Assembly (NCBI GenBank): GCA_020402945.1
Contig: JADBYQ010000038.1
Span: 1-41,256 of the forward strand
DNA length: 41,256 nucleotides
Origin: Cytophagales bacterium
GTDB taxonomy: Bacteria; Bacteroidota; Bacteroidia; Cytophagales; Cyclobacteriaceae
Reading direction: 5' to 3'
This document shows, one piece after another, positions 1-6,423 of this stretch (positions are counted from its first letter, which is position 1; each line of letters starts with the position of its first letter). Under the pieces are notes generated by a model that worked only from the letters and a program-made list of their open reading frames with translations, had not been told where the DNA came from and made no database searches. Position numbers and translations under genes: made by a program.

Positions 1-88
1 CATAATTGTAAAAGCTGTCCAATTGGTTCAGCTTTTGAAGGGCATCATAGCGCTGTTCCGCTACGGCCAAAAATTCCTCCTTGCTCAT
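1..88 (-). CDS. Partial CDS, possible transposase N-terminus, runs off the left edge
   Basis: An ATG at 88-86 on the minus strand opens 29 codons starting MSKEEFLAVAEQRY and continuing without a stop to the window edge. The acidic, aromatic start (MSKEEF...AEQRYDAL...FYNY) resembles, from memory, the N-terminus of some Bacteroidota transposases (ISKra4-like or related) whose first exposed segment is a short helical domain. Only the N-terminus is visible, so no catalytic residue can be checked. The gene would end outside the window. Nothing upstream of the ATG looks like a strong promoter. The family call is inference; the open frame is seen. Confidence 0.4.
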   Translation of the reverse strand, partial: MSKEEFLAVAEQRYDALQKLNQLDSFYNY

Positions 89-208
89 AGTCTTTTGTTT
101 TTATTTAAATTTACAAAATCGCGTCAATTTGAAATGCACCCGATTAATTACGTTTCGACAGGCTGAACCTGACACAAGTTTTATTCTTGTGATGACTTGT
201 AATGACTA

Positions 209-226
209 TTTTTTTTGGGGGGGGGG
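209..226. repeat. Homopolymer tract T8 followed by G10
   Basis: Eight T (209-216) run directly into ten G (217-226) in the gap between the edge ORF and the lipoprotein gene. It lies in no convincing gene. Such tracts slip during replication and sequencing, so its length may be uncertain. The rest of 89-250 shows no gene. Confidence 0.8.
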
Positions 227-250
227 TAATTGCACCGATTCCAACACAAA

Positions 251-799
251 CTATTTTATTTTTTGGAGTTTATCTCCGGTAAAATAGCCTTCCTTAATCA
301 ACATCATCAGTTGCGCTGGCGTAGGATTAATTTGATAGAAGATATCATCTTCTTTCGTGTGCACTTCGGTAAAAGAAATTTTGTGTTTTAGTTTTTTCAA
401 AATTTCTTTTCGCTTTTTCTCGTCTCGCAAATCGATTGATAAAAACCGAATAGCTCCGGATGGTTCTTGCTGAATCAATCGGAGCACCCATTGGCCTTGA
501 GTTTTTAAGTTGATAAAGTAATAGTTCTGGTAAAACTTGATAACAAGCGTATCGCTTATGGTGCCGCGTGTAAGCCAATCTTTTTCATTCTTGTCCTTAA
601 AATGGTAGCCCCAGGATTCGATGATCAGTGTGTCAGAAAATTGTCCGGTAGTTTCATCTACCGTCTGATACGTGCCTCGCAACTTCATGGGAACTTCTTT
701 CAACGAAGCGATGCCTTTCGGCTGCGGCTCGGTGAAGGTTACTTCTTTGCAGGAATACAAAAGCAACGACCAGAATAAGATTAACGGTAAAACGCGCAT
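251..799 (-). CDS. Predicted lipoprotein of unknown function
   Basis: This is a 182-residue protein with a short positive start, a hydrophobic stretch (LPLILFWSLLL) and a lipobox ending in Cys17 (LLYSC), so it is probably a lipoprotein anchored in the cell envelope. The mature part is hydrophilic and rich in beta-strand-like segments with Trp and Tyr. No enzyme motif was recognised. It lies 50 bp downstream of the 3-hydroxyacyl-CoA dehydrogenase gene on the same strand and could be read through from it, but nothing ties it to that pathway. Start chosen because the lipobox lies at the expected distance from the ATG. Function unknown. Confidence 0.75.
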   Translation of the reverse strand: MRVLPLILFWSLLLYSCKEVTFTEPQPKGIASLKEVPMKLRGTYQTVDETTGQFSDTLIIESWGYHFKDKNEKDWLTRGTISDTLVIKFYQNYYFINLKTQGQWVLRLIQQEPSGAIRFLSIDLRDEKKRKEILKKLKHKISFTEVHTKEDDIFYQINPTPAQLMMLIKEGYFTGDKLQKIK

Positions 800-849
800 A
801 GGTCAACTACCTCTTTATGATGATTTTGATCAACCAAATATGAAGGTAA

Positions 850-1734
850 CTATTTTGTCAAAAAATCTACGTCTTTATAGGCTGGATTTGGGTAACGATA
901 AAAACCTTCACCCGATTTCTCGCCCAATTTGCCTTGATCTACATACATTTTCAGCAAGGCGGCAAAGTCTTTAGAGGCGTGATCTTCCCGATCCTTGGTC
1001 ACGTGCCAGGCAGTATCTAGTCCAATATTGTCCAAAATGCCAAAGGGGCCCATGGGCATGTTAAAGTTCACCATCCACGATTTATCGATGTCTTCTATAC
1101 TTCCAATTTCCTTCGTCTTCAATCTACCCGCTGCACCAATTAACGCCATCAGCATAAAGTTAAATATATAGCCGGGTGATTCTTTTTTTACAAGAACGGG
1201 TACCTGATTTAGCTTCTTTCCAAAATCAAAAAGCAATGGAATGAGATCTGGGTGAGTACCTGGGTGCGGCATAATATCCACTACACGAGCGGTAAAGACA
1301 TCATGGAAATGAAACGCGCAAAACTTTTCTGGTCGGCCGGAAATGGCCGCAAATTGTGAAGGCAACAGATAAGAAGTGTTGGTCGTGAATATTGTTTTGG
1401 CAGGCGCCAACTCTCCGAATTGTTTCCACACTTTTTCTTTGACCGTGGGATTCTCTGTGACACTTTCACTAATGATATCGGCCACCTTCACGGCATCGTG
1501 CGGGTTCGTGGTAAATTTTATTCTTGTCAAGACCGTTGGCTTGTCTTCTTCCTTAATCATTCCCATCTTGACTGCATACTTCAACACTTTGTGCATGACG
1601 TTAAGAGATTGCTCCAATGCACTTTCGTGGATGTCGTAGACCGTAACTGAATAATTCGAGATGGCTGCCTGCAGGCCAATTCTGCTTCCGAGAGTTCCAG
1701 CTCCGAGGATGAGGACGTTTTTTATTTCTTGCAT
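850..1734 (-). CDS. 3-hydroxyacyl-CoA dehydrogenase
   Basis: This 294-residue enzyme oxidises 3-hydroxyacyl-CoA to 3-ketoacyl-CoA with NAD+, in the cytoplasm. The length matches stand-alone short forms such as Hbd/HADH. Residues 7-20 hold the Rossmann motif LILGAGTLGSRIG. The segment FHFHDVF carries His142, where the family has the catalytic His of HFFNPV. Ser/Asn-rich TTNTSYL at 117-123 matches the substrate-binding stretch. The C-terminal helical domain is complete and contains KSGEGFYRY. It is the last gene of a same-strand set after the kinase (gap 59 bp) and the acyl-CoA dehydrogenase. That context suggests that it oxidises the 3-hydroxyacyl-CoA produced by those two enzymes. The HFFNPV to HFHDVF change is unusual and may reflect an atypical substrate. 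Confidence 0.88.
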   Translation of the reverse strand: MQEIKNVLILGAGTLGSRIGLQAAISNYSVTVYDIHESALEQSLNVMHKVLKYAVKMGMIKEEDKPTVLTRIKFTTNPHDAVKVADIISESVTENPTVKEKVWKQFGELAPAKTIFTTNTSYLLPSQFAAISGRPEKFCAFHFHDVFTARVVDIMPHPGTHPDLIPLLFDFGKKLNQVPVLVKKESPGYIFNFMLMALIGAAGRLKTKEIGSIEDIDKSWMVNFNMPMGPFGILDNIGLDTAWHVTKDREDHASKDFAALLKMYVDQGKLGEKSGEGFYRYPNPAYKDVDFLTK

Positions 1735-1793
1735 AACTGATTCGATGATGTGTTGATTCGGTGATTTGTTTTATTGAGTTAATTAACGAATTG

Positions 1794-2843
1794 TCAAATT
1801 AACGAATTAAAAATTGCTCTCCTTGCATTCTCACCACACGCTTTGATCACATAAATCAGCGAAGCAAATCGTGGATCTTGCGTGTAGCCTTGTTTGTAGC
1901 GGTGATAAATCTGTTGGCAAATCACACCTACTTTAAAACTACCAAAAACATAGTAGAAGACAATGTCGTCAATACTGGTTTGAGATTTCTCTGCATAATA
2001 ATTCGCCATTTCATTTCGCGTCATGTTCCCGGGCATCCAGGTTAGATTGAACGGCTTCAATGCATCGGAGTCATTTGCTTCCGCCCAATACGCGATTGTA
2101 GTTCCTAAATCCATCAGCGGATCGCCCACGGTGGCCATCTCCCAATCTAAAATAGCTTTGATCTCTGTCAGGTTATCAGGATTAAGAACGAGGTTGTCAT
2201 ATTTGTAATCATTATGAATGAATGATGCTTTGGCAGACGTTGGAATATTTTTCTGCATCCACTCCGCAGCTTCATTCATGGCTGCAATGTCATCAGTCTG
2301 CGCGTTTACGTAGCGTTTTGTCCACCCTTCTACCTGACGTTGTACATAGCCTTCCGGTTTACCAAGCTGATCAAGGCCGGTAGATTTTATGTCGAGTTGA
2401 TGTAGCTGCACTAGTTGATCAATTGCAGATTTCGACAGCTGCTTAAAAGTAACGGGGTCAATCGTCATTCCTTTAGGTACTCGGTTGCGAAGGATCACCC
2501 CATGGACTCGTTTCATCAAATAAAATTTAGCACCCATCACGTTTTCATCCGCACAAAACAAAATGGGCTCGGGCACTTTGGTAAACCCTGCTTTTTGCAA
2601 AAGCGACAACACGTTAAACTCACGCTCCATGTCGTGTGCTGATTTGATGTTGGCGCCAAAAGGAGGCCTACGCAAAATGTATTCTTCTTTTCCTGCTTGA
2701 ATTAGATAGGTAAGATTAGAATATCCACTTGGAAACTGTTGAATGGAAATTTCTTTGGCAATGCCATGCTCATTCAAATAAGTAGCTAGCGTTTCTTGAT
2801 TTAGTTCTTCGCCTATACGAACGGAAGAGGGTTGGTCGAGCAT
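1794..2843 (-). CDS. Phosphotransferase (APH/choline kinase fold), ACAD10/11-LvaA-like
   Basis: This 349-residue kinase has the aminoglycoside phosphotransferase fold. It shows a nucleotide loop near 39-48 (SGYSNLTYLI), the catalytic loop HNDYKYDN (His210, Asp212, Asn217) and the metal-binding ILDWEMATVGDP (Asp233). Despite the fold name, this subfamily is usually metabolic: it matches the kinase half of ACAD10/ACAD11 and Pseudomonas LvaA, which phosphorylate 4-hydroxyacyl-CoA. The start was set at the ATG giving MLDQPSSVRIGEEL; a longer reading to 2885 adds 14 unlikely residues. A related copy of exactly this N-terminus occurs at 3971-4021, which supports the chosen start. It lies upstream of the 3-hydroxyacyl-CoA dehydrogenase and is separated from the acyl-CoA dehydrogenase by the toxin-antitoxin/IS island. 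The substrate is inferred. Confidence 0.85.
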   Translation of the reverse strand: MLDQPSSVRIGEELNQETLATYLNEHGIAKEISIQQFPSGYSNLTYLIQAGKEEYILRRPPFGANIKSAHDMEREFNVLSLLQKAGFTKVPEPILFCADENVMGAKFYLMKRVHGVILRNRVPKGMTIDPVTFKQLSKSAIDQLVQLHQLDIKSTGLDQLGKPEGYVQRQVEGWTKRYVNAQTDDIAAMNEAAEWMQKNIPTSAKASFIHNDYKYDNLVLNPDNLTEIKAILDWEMATVGDPLMDLGTTIAYWAEANDSDALKPFNLTWMPGNMTRNEMANYYAEKSQTSIDDIVFYYVFGSFKVGVICQQIYHRYKQGYTQDPRFASLIYVIKACGENARRAIFNSLI

Positions 2844-2965
2844 GAATAGAATATAGACTTCTCTAAAAATAATTATTTCTTCCAATCAAAGGAAGGGAAT
2901 CCATTTAATATATTTGGGTTGGATTAGAAGGAAATCATTAAAATAATTCAATATGATCGGCTCAT

Positions 2966-3001
2966 TTCCATAGCCCACGGTTTAAACCGTGGGCTATGGA
3001 A
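2966..3001. repeat. Perfect 36-bp palindrome upstream of the IS200-like transposase
   Basis: Every base of 2966-3001 pairs with its mirror around the centre TTTAAA (2981-2986). The left arm is TTCCATAGCCCACGGTTT and the right arm is its exact complement. Symmetry stops at 2965/3002. It lies 63 bp upstream of the transposase ATG, where IS200/IS605 elements and REP-associated transposases carry the subterminal hairpin their transposase recognises. It could form a long cruciform or hairpin. The remainder of 2844-3064 holds no gene. Confidence 0.9.
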
Positions 3002-3064
3002 GAAAGAATTTGTACCAAAGCATTTTAATGGTTTCTGCGAAACTGGCCAAAAAGCATAACCCCA

Positions 3065-3502
3065 ATGCCACATTCGTATTATAAAATATGGCTGCATTTA
3101 ATCTTCTCTACAAAGGATCGTGCGCCCTTGCTGCATACCTCTGCGCAAAACAAAATTTATGAACACTTACGCAATCAATTGATAGAAATGCAATGCCCTG
3201 TACGCATTATCAACGGCATGCCCGATCATATACACTTACTCTTCTTGCAAAACCCAAAAATGGCAGTCACCGAAATCGTAAAACAAATCAAAGGCAACTC
3301 CTCTCACTGGATCAACAGTGAAAACATCACCCCCGAAAAATTTGCTTGGCAAACGGGATATGCGGTGTATTCGGTAAGTGAATCACAATTAGAAAGAGTT
3401 TATCATTATATCCGAAACCAAAAAGAGCATCATCTGAAAAGAACCTTTAATCAAGAGTTTGAGAAGTTTGCATCTATACATGGATTTCTTTTAGAACCAT
3501 AA
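3065..3502 (+). CDS. IS200/IS605-family (Y1, HUH) transposase, REP-associated type
   Basis: This 145-residue single-strand DNA transposase has the HUH motif in GMPDHIHLLFL (His-Ile-His) and a catalytic Tyr candidate in YHYIRNQKEHH. The start PHSYYKIWLHLIFSTKDR is typical of the Y1_Tnp family in Bacteroidota. These enzymes cut and rejoin single strands at hairpins; a 36-bp perfect palindrome lies just upstream and is the likely target. Length is normal, and no frameshift is seen, so it may be active. It is encoded opposite to the surrounding metabolic genes and ends 34 bp before the decayed PIN toxin. No tnpB-like gene follows. No right-end hairpin was found. Confidence 0.9.
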   Translation: MPHSYYKIWLHLIFSTKDRAPLLHTSAQNKIYEHLRNQLIEMQCPVRIINGMPDHIHLLFLQNPKMAVTEIVKQIKGNSSHWINSENITPEKFAWQTGYAVYSVSESQLERVYHYIRNQKEHHLKRTFNQEFEKFASIHGFLLEP

Positions 3503-3535
3503 ACTTGCCAGGAAAGCATTTGATTGAGTCATAAT

Positions 3536-3714
3536 CTTTTGGCTGCTTTTAAAAATCTCTTTTACGATATCTTTCGAAAAATGAAAATTCGTGTTTTGGA
3601 TTTTTGAATTACTGGACTTAACATCTCGCGCAATAGCGAAAGCCCATCAATTTTATCACGCAAAATGAAACAGCTTGTGTCCGCGATAACGAAGTGCTTA
3701 AATTCGCTTGACAT
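3536..3714 (-). pseudogene. Decayed DUF3368/PIN-domain toxin
   Basis: An ATG at 3714-3712 overlaps the 3' end of the UPF0175 gene in another frame, the usual coupled layout of antitoxin and toxin. The reading frame begins MSSEFKHFVIADTSCFIL and continues KIDGLSLLREML, matching the N-terminus of DUF3368 PIN nucleases, which start with a VIVSDTS-type strand holding the first catalytic Asp (here Asp12). After about 33 residues the match is lost, and the frame stops at 3564-3562. In another frame, NFHFSKDIVKEIFKSS resembles the C-terminal helix of the same family. The body of about 100 residues with the other acidic catalytic residues is missing. It is read here as a toxin destroyed by internal deletion plus frame change. 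Confidence 0.6.
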
Positions 3715-3925
3715 CGTCCGTCACTTCTTGAATAGGATGATTAATTAGTGACACGCCATAATCAACAAGGATTTCCGCAAATGCAACTTTAGACATCCCT
3801 ACCATTCCTGCCGCTTGCCCCAAGGATAATTTCCCTGCCTCATAAAGTTTGGCCGCTAAAAATTTGGCTGTCTGGCGAGAGTCAAGGTCAGTGTGGTCGG
3901 GCAAATCTATTGTGATCGTGCGCAT
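3698..3925 (-). CDS. UPF0175-family antitoxin
   Basis: This 75-residue protein starts MRTITIDLPDHTDLD and carries a helix-turn-helix-like segment: LAAKLYEAGKLSLGQAAGMV then SKVAFAEILVDYGVSLIN. That is the UPF0175 pattern, a family that pairs with DUF3368 PIN toxins and probably binds DNA and toxin. Start set at ATG 3925; a longer reading to 4021 only adds a relic of the kinase gene (see 3971-4021). Its 3' end overlaps the start of the toxin relic by 17 bp. The antitoxin frame is intact although the toxin is not, so it may now be an orphan regulator. Confidence 0.8.
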   Translation of the reverse strand: MRTITIDLPDHTDLDSRQTAKFLAAKLYEAGKLSLGQAAGMVGMSKVAFAEILVDYGVSLINHPIQEVTDDVKRI

Positions 3926-3970
3926 GAAAGTAAAGTTACTGTGTAGATACTCCCATTCCAAATTGCGCCT

Positions 3971-4021
3971 TTCCAGATTTAGTTCTTCGCCTACGCGGAT
4001 GGAAGTGTGTTGGTCAAGCAT
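3971..4021 (-). pseudogene. Relic of the 5' end of an APH-like kinase gene
   Basis: Seventeen codons from an ATG at 4021 read MLDQHTSIRVGEELNLE. The intact kinase at 2843 reads MLDQPSSVRIGEELNQE. By hand count 42 of 51 bases and 12 of 17 residues match; the others are mainly conservative or synonymous. The similarity ends abruptly after codon 17. The relic frame then continues into the UPF0175 gene, creating a longer in-frame ORF. It is the scar of a second kinase copy or of an insertion event that carried over the gene's start. Confidence 0.7.
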
Positions 4022-4025
4022 TATG

Positions 4026-4042
4026 CAAAGTTAGAAACTTTG
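4026..4042. promoter_or_regulatory. Candidate operator of the divergent antitoxin loci
   Basis: CAAAGTT-AGA-AACTTTG is a perfect 7-bp inverted repeat with a 3-base spacer. It lies in the 54-bp gap between hicB and the leftward kinase relic/UPF0175 unit. Its outer bases give TTTG on each strand, so a bound protein would cover a possible -33 box in both directions. HicB or UPF0175 autorepression through it is inferred. Confidence 0.5.
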
Positions 4043-4071
4043 AATTGAACGTAATTTAATTGCTACCTTTG
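4039..4071 (+). promoter_or_regulatory. Candidate Bacteroidota promoter of hicBA
   Basis: TTTG (4039-4042) and TACCTTTG (4064-4071) match the Bacteroidota -33/-7 consensus TTTG and TAnnTTTG with 21 bases between. The hicB ATG starts only 4 bases after the -7 element, which would give a nearly leaderless mRNA. The -33 box lies inside the palindromic operator. Confidence 0.45.
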
Positions 4072-4075
4072 ATAA

Positions 4076-4303
4076 ATGAACAAAAAATTTCAATTCACTG
4101 CTGTAATTGAAAAGGAAGGCGATGGATATGTGTCGCTTTGCCCCGAACTTGACATTGCTAGCCAAGGCAATACGATAGAAGAAGCTTCTACCAACTTGAA
4201 AGAGGCTGTCGAGCTCTTTTTTGAAACGGCTTCTACCACTGAAGTGAAACAACGACTGCACGAAGAAGTTTTTGTGACACGTATGGAAGTTGCCATTGAC
4301 TAA
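4076..4303 (+). CDS. hicB: HicB-family antitoxin
   Basis: This 75-residue protein has the HicB partial RNase-H-like fold: a beta start FTAVIEKEGDGYVSLCPELD, then ASQGNTIEEASTNLKEAVELF. This GDGYvs-CPELdi-sqG-TieEA-nLkEA pattern is diagnostic. It lacks a separate C-terminal ribbon-helix-helix or HTH domain, so it is the short form. It precedes hicA and overlaps it by 14 bp, suggesting translational coupling. HicB binds and blocks HicA and commonly represses its own operon; a palindrome lies just upstream. The frame is intact. Confidence 0.9.
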   Translation: MNKKFQFTAVIEKEGDGYVSLCPELDIASQGNTIEEASTNLKEAVELFFETASTTEVKQRLHEEVFVTRMEVAID

Positions 4304-4517
4304 GTTAAGGGTTTTATCGGGACGCGAAGTTTGCAGAATTCTTGCGTCAAACGGGTTTTTACAAGTCCGTCAAAAAGGAAGCCACATCATTATGCAATTG
4401 AAGACGATCAACTCGACTATTACGGTTCCTGTTCCTGACCACAAAGAAATTAGAATTGGTACACTTCAATCCATTATTCGGCAAACAGGCCTACCAAAAC
4501 AGTTGTTTGAAAATTAA
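4290..4517 (+). CDS. hicA: HicA-family mRNA interferase toxin
   Basis: This 75-residue toxin has a double-stranded-RNA-binding-like fold. LRVLSGREVCRILASNGF is the usual first helix, and QKGSHIIM carries the catalytic His32. The later VPVPDHKEIRIGTLQSII matches the family's vP-h--l--gTl--Il motif. HicA cleaves mRNA and slows growth unless bound by HicB. No ATG fits: the frame opens at TTG 4290, or TTG 4296 two codons later. The stop at 4515-4517 overlaps the stop of the convergent acyl-CoA dehydrogenase gene within TTAA. No disabling change is visible, so this is the only toxin-antitoxin pair here that looks complete. Confidence 0.88.
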   Translation: MPLTKLRVLSGREVCRILASNGFLQVRQKGSHIIMQLKTINSTITVPVPDHKEIRIGTLQSIIRQTGLPKQLFEN

Positions 4518-5719
4518 CCACTCATCCCATACCCCTTCAAAATGGCCTTTGCCAAGGAGACTTTGTGCACTTCATCCGGGCCATCGTAAATTCTAGCCCC
4601 ACGCTCGTGCCGATACCAAAAGGAAAGAAGCGTATCATCAGTAATGCCGAGTGCGCCATGGACTTGAATGGCTTTATCCAGCGTTTTCATCAGCACATCT
4701 GCCACGAAAAATTTAATGGTTGAGATTTCTTCTTTGGCAGCTTTCGCGCCTTCCTTTTCCATCTTATATGCGGTGTGCAAAACCATCAGTCGTGCCGCAT
4801 TGATGTTGGCACGACATTCTGCGATCCATGCCTGAATAATTTGTTGATGGCCCAGAAATTTATGGTCGTTCAGTTTTCGGCTGGTGGCGCGGCTGCACAT
4901 TAAATCAAAAGCCCGTTCACAAATGCCGATCCATCGCATGCAATGATGAATACGCCCAGGACCAAGCCGAGCTTGTGCAAGGGCAAAACCTTGCCCCTCA
5001 TACCCAATCAAATTTTCAATCGGAACTTTGCAATTGGTAAATCGTACTTCTGCGTGACTGAAATAGTCTTCGCCCGCCTCGCCCATGATTGAAATGTTGC
5101 GCACCAACTGAAACCCCGGATTTTCCAGTGGCACCAAAACCATGCTGGCTCGCAAATAGGGGTTTGGATTCTGCGCATCCGTCACCGCCATCACAATCGT
5201 AAAGTTGGCGCCATCGGCTGCGGTGGTAAACCATTTGTGCCCATTGATTACATATTGGTTCCCTTCCCGTTGTGCTGTGGTCGCCATGTTCACCGGATTA
5301 GAACCGGCAAACTCAGGCTCAGTCATTGCAAAGCAAGAACGAATCTCTCCGTTCATAAGCGGGTGCAAATATTTCTTTTTCAATTCAGCGGAAGCAAACT
5401 GATGCATCAGTTCCATGTTGCCGATATCGGGGGCGTTGCAATTAAAAATCAAATGGCCTAGGGGAGAAGTGCCTAACACTTCACTCACTTGTGCAAACTC
5501 CATTAAATTCAACCCTACGCCACCCTCGTCCGGTGATAAATGGGGCGCAAAAAGTTTTTTGGCTTTTGCCTTTTCCCGTAAGGCTTTAACCAGCGGCAGC
5601 GATTGCCGAAACGGTTTGGTGATAATACCGAGTTCGATCGGGTACACGTCCGTCTTTAAGAAATCTTCGTATTGGGGAAGAAGTACTTTTAGTTTTTCAG
5701 TATAGAATAGCTCAGTCAT
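4514..5719 (-). CDS. Acyl-CoA dehydrogenase, ACAD10/11-like
   Basis: This 401-residue FAD enzyme is complete. AMTEPEFAGSNP near 131-142 is the flavin-contacting segment, and INGHKWFTT follows in the beta domain. The C-terminal helix has RIYDGPDEVHKVSLAKA. Classical dehydrogenases have a catalytic Glu in YEGT there; the DGPDEVH form (Asp379) is typical, from memory, of ACAD10/ACAD11 and related bacterial proteins. Those act with an APH-type kinase on phosphorylated 4-hydroxyacyl-CoA. The kinase and a 3-hydroxyacyl-CoA dehydrogenase lie downstream on the same strand, beyond a 1.7-kb island. Tail-to-tail with hicA, sharing TTAA. Pathway role is inference; family is secure. Confidence 0.88.
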   Translation of the reverse strand: MTELFYTEKLKVLLPQYEDFLKTDVYPIELGIITKPFRQSLPLVKALREKAKAKKLFAPHLSPDEGGVGLNLMEFAQVSEVLGTSPLGHLIFNCNAPDIGNMELMHQFASAELKKKYLHPLMNGEIRSCFAMTEPEFAGSNPVNMATTAQREGNQYVINGHKWFTTAADGANFTIVMAVTDAQNPNPYLRASMVLVPLENPGFQLVRNISIMGEAGEDYFSHAEVRFTNCKVPIENLIGYEGQGFALAQARLGPGRIHHCMRWIGICERAFDLMCSRATSRKLNDHKFLGHQQIIQAWIAECRANINAARLMVLHTAYKMEKEGAKAAKEEISTIKFFVADVLMKTLDKAIQVHGALGITDDTLLSFWYRHERGARIYDGPDEVHKVSLAKAILKGYGMSG

Positions 5720-5837
5720 TCTGTAAATTAGAATTTTTCACGCAAAGGCGCAAAGTCGTTAGAGAATTTGTGTCTGCCCCATCCGTCAACAAATCGCCTG
5801 TTTTTTTGCCAATTTTACTTAGATTGCCGGTCCAGCA

Positions 5838-6344
5838 ATGAAAAAACTATTCGCAATTGCTTTTGTGTGTCTCTTCTTACTGCATTTTGCGGGAGTATAC
5901 ACCTATTTTGGTGTGCGGCTGATGGCCATTCGGCAAGAGATGAAGCAGCTATTGAAATCTACCCCAGACCATCAGCTAGAAATGATTCGGCTAACAAAAT
6001 CAGAATATCAAAAATCATTGCGCGAAGAAGATGAATTGGAGTTGAACGGTAGAATGTATGACATTGCCCGGGTGGAAGTGAAGGAAGGAATTTATTTTGT
6101 CTATGCCTTGCACGATAGTGCTGAGGACAACTTACTCGGGTTTTTAGATGAAGTGGTAAAACGTTCTTCGTCCGATAAAAAGCCTGTGCCCGCACAGTTG
6201 CTTCAATTTTTTTCATTGGATTTTATTTCGCCTCAAACTAAGATTTGCTTTGTAAGGGAACTGGCAGAAACTATTTCGCCAGCTTACCCAATGATGTACT
6301 CCGCCTTTTATCTCTCCATCGGCACCCCCCCACCTAGAGGCTGA
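5838..6344 (+). CDS. Conserved membrane-anchored protein next to a TonB receptor
   Basis: This 168-residue protein has an N-terminal hydrophobic segment (LFAIAFVCLFLLHFAGVYTYF), read as an uncleaved anchor or signal. It then has a charged region with ELELNGRMYDIARVEV and YALHDSAEDNLL, and a Pro-rich end GTPPPRG. I recall similar small Bacteroidota proteins (anchor, then E-h-h-G-MYD-V-, then a PPP tail) encoded beside TonB-dependent receptors. It ends 79 bp before the receptor ATG on the same strand, so co-expression is likely. Function unknown. A run of seven C near the 3' end could slip and alter the tail. Confidence 0.7.
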   Translation: MKKLFAIAFVCLFLLHFAGVYTYFGVRLMAIRQEMKQLLKSTPDHQLEMIRLTKSEYQKSLREEDELELNGRMYDIARVEVKEGIYFVYALHDSAEDNLLGFLDEVVKRSSSDKKPVPAQLLQFFSLDFISPQTKICFVRELAETISPAYPMMYSAFYLSIGTPPPRG

Positions 6345-6423
6345 ATTTATCTTCTGTGTTTAGTTTTTACCATGGCGAGTACGCCATCGGTGTTTTTTCT
6401 ATTTTATTCTAACCGTAAAATTT

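Noticed and set aside
1794-2885. Antibiotic resistance by the APH-fold kinase
   Set aside because: The context with acyl-CoA enzymes and the subfamily pattern fit a metabolic kinase; nothing indicates aminoglycoside use.
3030-3535. Direct repeat AAAGCATTT on both sides of the IS200-like gene as target duplication
   Set aside because: It is short, and IS200/IS605 elements do not create target duplications.
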